Shown here one piece after another: positions 26,894 through 34,151 of a stretch of DNA of 64,000 nucleotides. Positions within the stretch are counted from its first letter, which is position 1. Each line of letters begins with the position of its first letter. Source of the stretch: JANLVJ01 sp031363945 (lineage in GTDB: Bacteria; Bacteroidota; Bacteroidia; Sphingobacteriales; Sphingobacteriaceae); NCBI GenBank assembly GCA_031363945.1, contig JANLVJ010000073.1, positions 1-64,000 on the forward strand, written 5' to 3'. The translations under genes and the position numbers were made by a program. The notes below the pieces were generated by a model that was given only the letters and a program-made list of their open reading frames with translations, had not been told where the DNA came from and did not search any database.

Positions 26894-26925
26894 CAAAGCT
26901 TACGAATTTATTCGTAGAGTGCAAA
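26894..26925 (-). promoter_or_regulatory. Promoter of the BlaI-type repressor
   Basis: On the minus strand TTTG (26922-26925), then 19 bases, then TAAGCTTTG (26894-26902). This is close to TTTG-N19-TAnnTTTG, with one extra base in the -7 box. Both operators overlap it or its start point. Confidence 0.5.
26901..26916 (-). promoter_or_regulatory. BlaI-type operator 2 (perfect dyad)
   Basis: TACGAA-TTTA-TTCGTA has the same arms as operator 1. It sits between the -33 and -7 boxes of the repressor promoter. The two dyads are 26 bases apart centre to centre. Such placement would block polymerase binding. Confidence 0.7.
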
Positions 26926-26940
26926 TTTATTTTAAAATAA

Positions 26941-26971
26941 AAAAGCGGGCACCCTTATCGGGCCCGCTTTT
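26941..26971 (-). terminator. Terminator of icd (and dnaX)
   Basis: A stem of AAAAGCGGGC with GCCCGCTTTT (10 pairs, 11-base loop) has a T-rich tail on the minus strand, and lies about 80 bases past the icd stop. A degenerate second copy of part of it lies at 26990-27009. Confidence 0.85.
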
Positions 26972-27009
26972 AATGATTTAAAATAATGTGCACCCTTATC
27001 GGGGGCCGC
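26949..27009 (-). repeat. Degenerate tandem copy of the icd terminator loop
   Basis: GCACCCTTATCGGG occurs at 26949-26962 and again at 26990-27003 (41-base period). The following bases (CCCGCT versus GGCCGCT) are similar. Only the left copy, further from icd, retains a strong stem; the copy nearer icd is eroded. Confidence 0.7.
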
Positions 27010-27047
27010 TCTGAACTTTATCCTGTCAATAAACAGAAACAGCTAAT

Positions 27048-28298
27048 TTAATCTATTGAATGTAAATTTAACTTGGCCGTAAGTCCCTGATCAATAGCAT
27101 CAAGAAATTCTTCAGTATAAAGATAATGCTCACCATGCCTGACTTTATTACCATGGATATTTACAGCCAGGTCTTTCGTCATCTTACCTGATTCTACGGT
27201 TTCAACACAAACTTCTTCAAGGCTATGACAGAAATTAATCAGATCATTATTCTGATCTAATTTGCCCCTGAATTCAAGACCACGAGTCCAGGCATATATT
27301 GATGCAATCGGATTGGTAGAGGTTGGTCTGCCTGCCTGATGATCACGGTAATGTCTGGTGACAGTACCATGAGCAGCTTCAGCTTCCATTGTCTCACCAT
27401 CTGGTGTAACAAGTACAGATGTCATTAGACCAAGCGACCCAAAGCCTTGAGCAACTGTATCTGACTGAACATCGCCGTCATAATTCTTACATGCCCAGAC
27501 GAAGTTACCATGCCATTTCAGCACTGAGGCAACCATATCATCTATCAGACGGTGTTCATAGGTGATTCCTAACTCTTCCATCTGTGGTCTGAATTCATTT
27601 AGGTAGATTTCTTCAAAAATGTCTTTGAACCGGCCATCATACTTCTTCAGAATGGTATTCTTGGTAGAAAGATATAGCGGCCATTTCTTTATGATTGCCT
27701 GATTAAAGCAAGCCCTTGCAAAGCCTTTGATTGATTCATCGGTATTATACATGGCCAGGGCAACACCATCGCCCTCGAAGTTATAAACTTCAAATGATTG
27801 AACCGGGCTACCATCTTCAGGTGTGAAACTGATATTTAATTTGCCCTTGCCTTTAGTAACAAAATCTGTTGCCTTGTATTGATCGCCAAATGCATGCCGG
27901 CCTATACAGATTGGAGCTGTCCAGTTAGGTACAAGGCGAGGTACATTAGAGATAACAATAGGTTCTCTGAATACCGTACCGTCAAGAATATTTCTGATCG
28001 TACCATTTGGTGATCTCCACATTTGCTTAAGACCAAATTCTTTAACCCTGGTTTCATCAGGCGTAATAGTGGCACATTTTATACCGACATGGTATTTTTT
28101 TATAGCATTTGCTGCATCTATGGTAACCTGATCATTTGTTTCATCACGATACTTCATGCCAAGATCATAGTATTTAATATCAAGATCCAGGTAAGGGAAT
28201 ATTAGCTTCTCTTTAATGAATGACCAGATGATACGGGTCATTTCATCCCCGTCGAGTTCGACAACCGGATTTGCTACTTTGATTTTTGTAAAGGGCAT
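27048..28298 (-). CDS. icd: NADP-dependent isocitrate dehydrogenase (eukaryotic-like type)
   Basis: Oxidative decarboxylation of isocitrate to 2-oxoglutarate in the TCA cycle. The 416 residues belong to the homodimeric eukaryote-type IDH: KIKVANPVVELDGDEMTR, KCATITPDE, WRSPNGTIRNILDGTVFREPI, DDMVASVLKW and YDGDVQSD. Substrate and metal ligands are in these motifs. The start MPFTKI fits relatives. It lies 27 bases downstream of dnaX on the same strand, so readthrough from dnaX is likely, and a strong terminator follows. Confidence 0.97.
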   Translation of the reverse strand: MPFTKIKVANPVVELDGDEMTRIIWSFIKEKLIFPYLDLDIKYYDLGMKYRDETNDQVTIDAANAIKKYHVGIKCATITPDETRVKEFGLKQMWRSPNGTIRNILDGTVFREPIVISNVPRLVPNWTAPICIGRHAFGDQYKATDFVTKGKGKLNISFTPEDGSPVQSFEVYNFEGDGVALAMYNTDESIKGFARACFNQAIIKKWPLYLSTKNTILKKYDGRFKDIFEEIYLNEFRPQMEELGITYEHRLIDDMVASVLKWHGNFVWACKNYDGDVQSDTVAQGFGSLGLMTSVLVTPDGETMEAEAAHGTVTRHYRDHQAGRPTSTNPIASIYAWTRGLEFRGKLDQNNDLINFCHSLEEVCVETVESGKMTKDLAVNIHGNKVRHGEHYLYTEEFLDAIDQGLTAKLNLHSID

Positions 28299-28325
28299 AT
28301 TATAATTTTTAAAGTAAATATAAGT

Positions 28326-30464
28326 TTATCGCTCAATTTCAAGGTCAAGCCTCGACTTGAATTCCTTTATTAAAGGATTTTTATCGGCCAGATAAGCAAA
28401 TCGATCTTGTGATGAATAAAGGGCCTGTGTTTTTTCTTCAGCCTGCTCCATGATTCGTACTGAAATATACAGTGAACTGTGATTGAAAACATCTTTTAAA
28501 AATCTGAGCAATCCTGGAATCTCTGGTTGCACGATACCACGTTGAAAAGAATTCTCAACCTTAATTTTTATAAAACGCCCGTTCTCAAGTTCAGGATTAT
28601 AAGCGTTAAGTATCGTAAAGACGTTTATTTTAGAAGCTACAAGTGGGCTATGCGCATATGTTTTCCAATGGCTGACCAGCAGATGAAAATCAATAGGGCG
28701 TATATCTTCTATTTCTTCGATCAGAAACTCTGTTGGCTCTTCGTCACCCAAGGGCACGAATTTTTTATGCAGTTCTGCCGCCGAAGGTATTTTGAATTTT
28801 ACAGAACTGGGTTTAACCGAGGTAGTGATAATTACTGGAGGTTCTAGTTTATTTACCTGCTGCTTCTCTGCTGTTATTTGCTTTTGTGTGTCAACCGTTG
28901 CAGAAGCAGCAGATTCAGGCGTATTGCCAACCATAGCAGCAGCAAAGGCAGATTCAGGCGTAATGTCAACCGTAGTAGCAACAAAAGCAGATTCAGGCGT
29001 ATTGCCAACCATAGCAGCAGCAGTCGTCTCAAGTTTGATTTTGTCTTTCGCACTAGCAGAAGTGTCAGGAGAGATTTTAACTGGCTCAGAAGAAGTTTCA
29101 TGAGGACTCTTAATCACAGCTGAACCTGTTTCTTCAAGTTTCTTATTTACCAACTCAGCGATCATAATACCTGTTGACAAGGTAACTTGAGACGTGATTT
29201 GTGGCACTACCACCTTTTTATCTTTCAAATCCTCCTTTACAGCTGTTTGTAAAACAGTATTAGCAGATAGATTTATCCCACCTATTGCATCAGCGATAAG
29301 TGGAAGAGGCCGGTTTAGTTCAGGGTTTTTTTTTTCAGGCCCCTTGTCGGGGTTGCTCTGAAACTTAAAAGCTGATGAGATATGACACATCTTCATCAGG
29401 GCAAGCTCAACCTGCAGTCTCGGATTTTTACTTGTTCGGTAATTGATTTCGCATTGGTTGCCGATTGCCAGTGCGCTCAGCAAGAATGATAAACTTGCCC
29501 TGCCGCTTTGTTCAAGATAGCGTACTCTGGTTTGCTCGGTAACTTCAAGCAGCTTTACCGTGTTTTGGTCTTTTGAGACAAGCAGGTCACGAAAATGGCT
29601 GCATAAACCACTCATGAAGTCATTGCCATTGAATCCATTGCGAAGAATCTCATCAAATATCAATAATGCCTGAGGTATATTCTCTGTTAGCAGTGCATCA
29701 CCAACCTTGAAATAATAGTCATAATCAAGAATATTCAGATTTTCTATTACTTCTTTATAGGTGATATTTCCATCAGTAAAAATTGACAGCTGGTCAAATG
29801 AAGAAAGGGCATCACGTAAAGCACCATCTGCTTTTTGTGCTATTATATGTAAGGCCTCAGGCTCAAATTTAATGGCTTCCTGACCGGCAATATAGGCCAG
29901 ATGTGAGGCAATATCTTTTACCTGGATACGGTGAAATTCAAATATCTGACACCGGGATAAAATTGTGGGAATGATTTTTTGCTTTTCAGTTGTTGCAAGT
30001 ATGAAAATGGCATAAGCTGGTGGTTCTTCGAGTGTTTTCAAGAACGCATTAAATGCACTTGAAGACAGCATATGTACCTCATCTATAATGTAAATTTTAT
30101 ACTTGCCTGCCTGAGGGGCATATCTGACCTGTTCAACAAGGGTCCTGATATCTTCAACTGAATTATTTGAGGCGGCATCGAGTTCATGTATATTAAAAGA
30201 GCTCCCATTTCTAAACGAAACACAGGATTCACAAACGTCACAGGCTTCGAAATCAGGGCTTATGTTTGTACAATTGATTGTTTTTGCTAGAATTCTGGCA
30301 CATGAAGTTTTACCTACACCACGAGGCCCGCAAAATAAAAATGCCTGGGCCAGCTGATTGGTTTTAATCGCGGTTTTTAATGTCCGCGTTATATGCGACT
30401 GGCCTACAACCGAATTAAAATGATCGGGACGGTACTTACGGGCAGAAACTACAAAATTACTCAC
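28326..30464 (-). CDS. dnaX: DNA polymerase III subunit gamma/tau
   Basis: Clamp-loader ATPase of the replisome. The AAA+ core has Walker A GPRGVGKTS, a zinc module (C...CDVCESC), Walker B IIDEVHML, and sensor TTEKQKIIPTILSRC. Domain III ends near residue 365 (counted from a TTG two codons upstream). After that comes a low-complexity tau-like region with a 13-residue repeat, and a C-terminal domain of about 150 residues. I take the GTG at 30464 (MSNFVVSARKYRP) as start, since relatives begin at this point; 712 residues. A ten-A run in codons 379-382 of the longer numbering may permit slippage to a short product (29326-29335). Confidence 0.95.
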   Translation of the reverse strand: MSNFVVSARKYRPDHFNSVVGQSHITRTLKTAIKTNQLAQAFLFCGPRGVGKTSCARILAKTINCTNISPDFEACDVCESCVSFRNGSSFNIHELDAASNNSVEDIRTLVEQVRYAPQAGKYKIYIIDEVHMLSSSAFNAFLKTLEEPPAYAIFILATTEKQKIIPTILSRCQIFEFHRIQVKDIASHLAYIAGQEAIKFEPEALHIIAQKADGALRDALSSFDQLSIFTDGNITYKEVIENLNILDYDYYFKVGDALLTENIPQALLIFDEILRNGFNGNDFMSGLCSHFRDLLVSKDQNTVKLLEVTEQTRVRYLEQSGRASLSFLLSALAIGNQCEINYRTSKNPRLQVELALMKMCHISSAFKFQSNPDKGPEKKNPELNRPLPLIADAIGGINLSANTVLQTAVKEDLKDKKVVVPQITSQVTLSTGIMIAELVNKKLEETGSAVIKSPHETSSEPVKISPDTSASAKDKIKLETTAAAMVGNTPESAFVATTVDITPESAFAAAMVGNTPESAASATVDTQKQITAEKQQVNKLEPPVIITTSVKPSSVKFKIPSAAELHKKFVPLGDEEPTEFLIEEIEDIRPIDFHLLVSHWKTYAHSPLVASKINVFTILNAYNPELENGRFIKIKVENSFQRGIVQPEIPGLLRFLKDVFNHSSLYISVRIMEQAEEKTQALYSSQDRFAYLADKNPLIKEFKSRLDLEIER
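28885..29030 (-). repeat. 39-base in-frame tandem repeat inside dnaX
   Basis: The sequence GCAGATTCAGGCGT recurs at 28909, 28948 and 28987 (39-base period, 13 codons), with a partial further unit. It encodes units around the core VGNTPESAF in the flexible tau linker. Repeat number may vary between strains. There are no spacers and no CRISPR character. Confidence 0.85.
29326..29335 (-). other. A10 run in dnaX: candidate slippage site
   Basis: On the minus strand the reading is GAA AAA AAA AAC CCT. One extra A gives E-K-K-K-P then TGA; one A fewer gives E-K-K-T-L-N then TAA. The site is about 14 codons after the end of the clamp-loader core. Thermus dnaX makes its gamma subunit by slippage on an A9 run. 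Whether slippage occurs here is inference. Confidence 0.5.
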
Positions 30465-30467
30465 GTT

Positions 30468-30498
30468 CAAATTTAATAAACTCCGGGGCTAAGACAAA
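30468..30498 (-). promoter_or_regulatory. Strong-consensus promoter abutting the dnaX start
   Basis: Minus strand TTTG (30495-30498), 19 bases, then TAAATTTG (30468-30475): a perfect Bacteroidota -33/-7 pair. The last G of the -7 box is four bases before the GTG at 30464, so transcription would start at or near the start codon. Confidence 0.55.
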
Positions 30499-30520
30499 TG
30501 ATCAGTTCTAATTTAATCCC

Positions 30521-31408
30521 TTAATGAAGAAAGCCTGCTCTTGGCTCTATAAATGGAGGAAATTCTGTTAATCCGGCTTGTTGGCTGAGGTTAACTTCGA
30601 TAGTTCGACAAATCGTACTCATAGGCACATCATACCATGTATTCTCAAAAGGATCTTCCAGGTTTTGGGCAATTGTACTGAGCGAAAGAAAGACATACCC
30701 GATGATTATGGCAGCAGGTATTGTATGCCAGTCTGAATTTGTTATCAGAATAAAGGGAAGGAGATAAGAATAAATAAGAATGAAAAGATTAAGGTGGAAA
30801 TTAAATGAGTTCGGGAATCCTGTATTCTTGATTCGTTCACAGCCGCCCTGAGAATCTGTAAGCCTTGTCAAACAGGCTTCCATCTGACTTTGGTGTATGG
30901 GATCAATTTTTTGTTCTTTTAGCAATTTGGCAATTTCAAGGGCCTGAAGTTGCAGGATAAAGCCAGGTATATTTTTTTGACCAGATAATGCAGCCAGATT
31001 ATTGCGGGTCAGAAAAGGTCCCAATTCTGAAAAACCAGTTTGTTTACGAAGTGCATTTTTAAGTGCATATGCAAAAGCTACTTGCCGTAGAATCATTCTG
31101 CGGCATAATTCTTCATCAACACAATAGCTTACGATCTGCCTTGCCATGGTTCTTGAATCATTGACAATTGATCCCCAGAGTTTTCGGGCATCCCACCATC
31201 GGGTATAGGCTGAATTAATTTTAAATCCCAGTAATATAGAAAGAGCAGTACCCAAAATACTTGCTGGAAGCGGGTCTACTCTCAATAAATCATCATATCC
31301 GTAGCGCCTTGTTAGATAAACACCGCTTGAAATCAGAAGCAAACCAAGTAACTGCTTCCAGGTCAGTGAAAAGATTAGTTTTAGGTCTAATTTATTTGAG
31401 AGTACCAT
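30521..31408 (-). CDS. Bestrophin family ion channel (YneE-like)
   Basis: A 295-residue membrane protein. It has the bestrophin features LTWKQLLGLLLISSGVYL, LPASILGTALSILLGFKINSAYTRWWDARKLWGSIVNDSR (selectivity and interface region) and LPFILITNSDWHTIPAAIIIGYVFLSL, with the DPFENTWYDVPM motif near the C-terminus. Bacterial homologues form pentameric cation or anion channels in the inner membrane. It lies 56 bases upstream of dnaX on the same strand, but dnaX has its own promoter candidate. Physiological role unknown. Confidence 0.92.
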   Translation of the reverse strand: MVLSNKLDLKLIFSLTWKQLLGLLLISSGVYLTRRYGYDDLLRVDPLPASILGTALSILLGFKINSAYTRWWDARKLWGSIVNDSRTMARQIVSYCVDEELCRRMILRQVAFAYALKNALRKQTGFSELGPFLTRNNLAALSGQKNIPGFILQLQALEIAKLLKEQKIDPIHQSQMEACLTRLTDSQGGCERIKNTGFPNSFNFHLNLFILIYSYLLPFILITNSDWHTIPAAIIIGYVFLSLSTIAQNLEDPFENTWYDVPMSTICRTIEVNLSQQAGLTEFPPFIEPRAGFLH

Positions 31409-31432
31409 TGCCGTAAATTAAGATAATTACGC

Positions 31433-31440
31433 TATATTTG
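31433..31440 (+). promoter_or_regulatory. Bacteroidota -7 element for rpsF-rpsR-rplI
   Basis: TATATTTG is an exact TAnnTTTG match 55 bases before the rpsF ATG. A TTG at 31408-31410 (22-base spacing) may be the -33 box. Confidence 0.6.
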
Positions 31441-31495
31441 CCACCCGCTACAATCACAGCGAAGTAACCTAATTTTTTAACAGAAACGATTGATA

Positions 31496-31876
31496 ATGAA
31501 TCAGTACGAAACCACGATCATTCTTACCCCGTTACTGTCAGAAGAGATTTCCAAGGAAGTAATTGCAAAATTCAGGAAAATACTCATTGACGGTGGAGCC
31601 GAAATTGTCCATGAAGACAATTGGGGTTTGAGAAAACTTGCTTACCCGATCGCTAAGAAAACAACTGGATACTATCATTTAACCGAATTCAAAGCTCCGG
31701 GTGAATTGATTGCCAGATTAGAAACTGAATACAAGCGTGAAGAACGTATTTTACGTTTTTTAACGATTTCTCTTGAAAAGTATGCTGTTGGTTACAACGA
31801 GCGTAAACGTAAGGGAACACTTGCACCAAAGAACACGACTGCTAAAGAAGTAAAAACTGAGGAGGAATCTGCATAA
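31496..31876 (+). CDS. rpsF: 30S ribosomal protein S6
   Basis: Binds the central domain of 16S rRNA with S18. About 126 residues starting MNQYETTIILTPLLSEE from the ATG at 31496; a TTG six bases earlier is less likely. The S6 core includes DNWGLRKLAYPIAKKTTGYYHLTEF and ERILRFLTISLEKYA. The C-terminal tail (KEVKTEEESA) is acidic. Its stop overlaps the rpsR start (TAATG), consistent with coupled translation of the operon. Confidence 0.98.
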   Translation: MNQYETTIILTPLLSEEISKEVIAKFRKILIDGGAEIVHEDNWGLRKLAYPIAKKTTGYYHLTEFKAPGELIARLETEYKREERILRFLTISLEKYAVGYNERKRKGTLAPKNTTAKEVKTEEESA

Positions 31877-32136
31877 TGGCTGAACAAATTTCATATGTAA
31901 CCCCACCCAAGGTTGAGGAAACACGTAAAAAATATTGCCGTTTTAAGAAAAACGGTATTAAATACATTGATTACAAGGATGCAGGGTTTTTGCTGAAATT
32001 CGTGAATGACCAGGGCAAGGTTTTACCTCGCCGTTTAACAGGTACCTCACTTAAATACCAGCGTAAAGTTGCACAGGCAGTTAAGCGTGCTCGTCACCTT
32101 GCCTTGTTGCCTTATGTAACTGATTCACTGAAATAA
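31876..32136 (+). CDS. rpsR: 30S ribosomal protein S18
   Basis: Partner of S6 on the 30S platform. 86 residues, with the S18 core KKYCRFKKNGIKYIDYKD, LPRRLTGTSLKYQRKVAQAVKRARHLALLPYV. It shares one base with the rpsF stop codon and lies 13 bases before rplI. No ssb or priB intervenes between rpsF and rpsR, as is usual in Bacteroidota. Confidence 0.98.
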   Translation: MAEQISYVTPPKVEETRKKYCRFKKNGIKYIDYKDAGFLLKFVNDQGKVLPRRLTGTSLKYQRKVAQAVKRARHLALLPYVTDSLK

Positions 32137-32149
32137 TCCCACAGCAATT

Positions 32150-32596
32150 ATGGACATCATATTAAAACAAGACGTAATTCATCTGGGCGAGAAAGACGAA
32201 GTGGTAAAAGTAAAGCCAGGATTTGCCCGTAACTTTCTAATCCCAAAGGGATACGCAGTTATTGCAAATGAGTCAAATCGTAAGGTTCTCGCTGAAAACC
32301 TGAAACAAATTCACTTTAAGCAGGATAAACTTAAGAAAGATGCTGAAACCATCGCTGATGGTCTTAAAGACATTACGCTTAAGATTGGTGCTAAAGCTGC
32401 CGGTGAAACCGGAAAAATCTTTGGTGCGGTTAACGCATTGCAGATCGCTGAAGCAATTAAGAAATTAGGTTTTGAGGTTGACAGACGCAAGATTACGTTT
32501 GAAGGCGATGTTAAGTTCCTTGGAACTTACAACGCTAATCTGAACCTTCATAAAGAAGTTAAGGTTAAAATACCTTTTGAAGTTGTTGCAGAGTAA
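32150..32596 (+). CDS. rplI: 50S ribosomal protein L9
   Basis: Binds 23S rRNA near the L1 stalk. 148 residues with the L9 N-domain (MDIILKQDVIHLGEKDEVVKVKPGFARNFLIPKGYAV) joined by a long helix (KVLAENLKQIHFKQDKLKKDAE) to the C-domain (GKIFGAVNALQIAEAIKK). Last gene of the rpsF-rpsR-rplI operon, followed by a strong terminator. Confidence 0.98.
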   Translation: MDIILKQDVIHLGEKDEVVKVKPGFARNFLIPKGYAVIANESNRKVLAENLKQIHFKQDKLKKDAETIADGLKDITLKIGAKAAGETGKIFGAVNALQIAEAIKKLGFEVDRRKITFEGDVKFLGTYNANLNLHKEVKVKIPFEVVAE

Positions 32597-32614
32597 TTAC
32601 AGCTTTAATTTTTT

Positions 32615-32647
32615 AAAAATGGCTACCTCCAAAGGGTGGCCATTTTT
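32615..32647 (+). terminator. Terminator of the rpsF-rpsR-rplI operon
   Basis: A 13-pair stem (AAAAATGGCTACC with GGTGGCCATTTTT, one G-U pair, loop of seven) ending in T's. The AATGGCTACC/GGTGGCCATT arms reappear in the terminator at 33521-33548. Confidence 0.9.
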
Positions 32648-32843
32648 CGTTTGGGGCCGGTTGCTTAACTTAGGAATTAACAAAGAAGTACCTTCACCAG
32701 ATAAGATTGCAAACACGATGACTCATCTAGCAAACCGGGCCCATTTATTCAATAGCCATTAATGAGTGAATGAAATTGAACTAGTAGGTTTCATATCATA
32801 CTTGGGATGTGATCTTTATATTCTTTCGGTCCCTTATATGAAA

Positions 32844-33290
32844 TTATTGAGGAAAGAAATATTTAAATGCGTAAACATAAACAATTGCCCAGATCAGACT
32901 TAGGGCTCTATACATGAATTCGTATGGATAATCAATTCTATATTCAACCAGACCAAATAATCTAAGCTTAAAGTAGCTAACGTAGATTATTATAGTAATA
33001 TTTGACGTAGGGACTATAAAGTCTTTCAGCCGCCCAGGCTTTTTAATCTCGTTTAATCAAATCAAAATGCAAGCAACAACTAGTATTACATATATCCAAG
33101 ATAAGTTAAGGAAAAGGAAAAGATAAATAACAATGACTTCTATTACTTGTATTGGGGGAGCTGACTGAACGATTGCTGATATAAAGCTTGGTACAAGCGT
33201 AATAAATGAGCAAATTAAACAAGTAACCAGATAATAGAAAAGAAAGCTTAGTAGATTACTTTTCAGAGATTTTCTGTTAAATAGTTTCAT
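32844..33290 (-). pseudogene. Small membrane protein gene split by an in-frame TGA
   Basis: On the minus strand, a 77-codon stretch from the ATG at 33290 (MKLFNRKSLKSNLLSFLF, with two hydrophobic segments) ends at a TGA at 33057-33059. The same frame stays open for about 70 more codons (NEIKKPGRLKDFI, LVEYRIDYPYEFMYR, then a third hydrophobic segment), and stops at 32844-32846. The continuous reading frame and hydrophobic pattern suggest an original protein of about 147 residues, now interrupted by a single nonsense change. I do not recognise the family. It could alternatively be two small ORFs by chance. Confidence 0.5.
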
Positions 33291-33309
33291 CACATACATT
33301 TAAAAGTCT

Positions 33310-33390
33310 TTAGATTTCAAGAGAGTTTTTATCCTTGAGGTAATCCCGGATCTCTGACCGTATTGGTTTGATCAAGCTGGTAATTGTCAT
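33310..33390 (-). other. Short ORF upstream of the split membrane gene
   Basis: An ATG-started ORF of 26 codons (MTITSLIKPIRSEIRDYLKDKN and four more residues) that ends 19 bases before the split gene. It could be the N-terminal remnant of another gene or a chance ORF. No homology is recognised. Confidence 0.2.
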
Positions 33391-33520
33391 ATTTTTTTCA
33401 GTAGGGCTAGAGTTGAAAAATTTCAGAATTATTAAAACGATAAACCTTTGTCACTTTTAAACAAGATTCATTTTAATAACTCAATTGTAAAATATGGAAA
33501 GTATTTAAATTTAAAATCAA

Positions 33521-33548
33521 AATGGCCACCAGTTTCCCGGTAGCCATT
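33521..33548 (-). terminator. Terminator of the 33.6-kb hypothetical gene
   Basis: Minus-strand stem AATGGCTACC with GGTGGCCATT (one G-U pair, loop of eight) followed by TTGATTTTAAATTT, 34 bases past the stop. The arms are the same ten bases as in the rplI terminator. Confidence 0.75.
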
Positions 33549-33581
33549 ATCTAAAATATATTTTCGACAAAAAAACCCTAA

Positions 33582-34091
33582 CTAGTGTGGCAATGCCCTT
33601 GCCAGATTGCCTGAAAAGAATGAGGCATGCCAGCTTGAAGCAAGAGGTATTTCCCAGCTTGAATCAAGTTCAGTTTTATCTTTTACCAGGTTATTAAAAA
33701 CAATTGTTTGAGTTGTAAGTCTGCCTTTCTCTATAGCATCTTCAAAGGCTGCCCTTGTGTAGGCATGTACCTTATCATCTTCTTTGGTGGCAAACAGCAT
33801 TCGGTTCATCAAATCAATTTTGTATTCCAGCTCAAGACTTTTTATAAATCTCACTGATGAATCGATAGAACAACCGCTTGCTCCACTTTGACTCTCATCA
33901 ACAGCCAGAATTATAAATCTTCTGTATCTAAACTCAGCACCTGCCGCCAGTTGATTACCATGAGCAGCCCAACCAGCAGTGAATGTCGCTAGTTGCGCTT
34001 CTATCTGATTAGCCTCGTCAGTTGTAAATTCTCTATCACTCTGGTAAACCCATACTCTGGAATGAGCAGGCATATTTTTAATATCTGCCAT
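33582..34091 (-). CDS. Conserved hypothetical protein beside the Fe-S operon
   Basis: A 169-residue soluble protein beginning MADIKNMPAHSRVWVYQS. Conserved-looking parts are FTAGWAAHGNQL, FIILAVDE and DLMNRMLFATKE. The same protein is widespread in Bacteroidota and is often mislabelled an ABC transporter ATPase, although no Walker motif is visible. It follows the Fe-S protein gene by 60 bases on the same strand. Function not known. Confidence 0.75.
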   Translation of the reverse strand: MADIKNMPAHSRVWVYQSDREFTTDEANQIEAQLATFTAGWAAHGNQLAAGAEFRYRRFIILAVDESQSGASGCSIDSSVRFIKSLELEYKIDLMNRMLFATKEDDKVHAYTRAAFEDAIEKGRLTTQTIVFNNLVKDKTELDSSWEIPLASSWHASFFSGNLARALPH

Positions 34092-34151
34092 AATTTTGCT
34101 ATTAATACCTGATAAATTTCTGTATTAATCAGTTCTGCCGCAAATATAGTT

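Noticed and set aside
28792..29123. Plus-strand ORFs and possible CRISPR-like repeat in dnaX
   Set aside because: The period is a multiple of three, the repeat is in frame with dnaX, and there are no spacers. The plus-strand ORFs are antisense shadows.
32577..32762. 61-codon ORF at the end of rplI
   Set aside because: It overlaps the end of rplI and runs through the operon terminator stem, with no recognisable features.
33057..33059. Programmed readthrough or selenocysteine at the TGA
   Set aside because: No SECIS-like hairpin or conserved Cys context is evident; a nonsense mutation is simpler.
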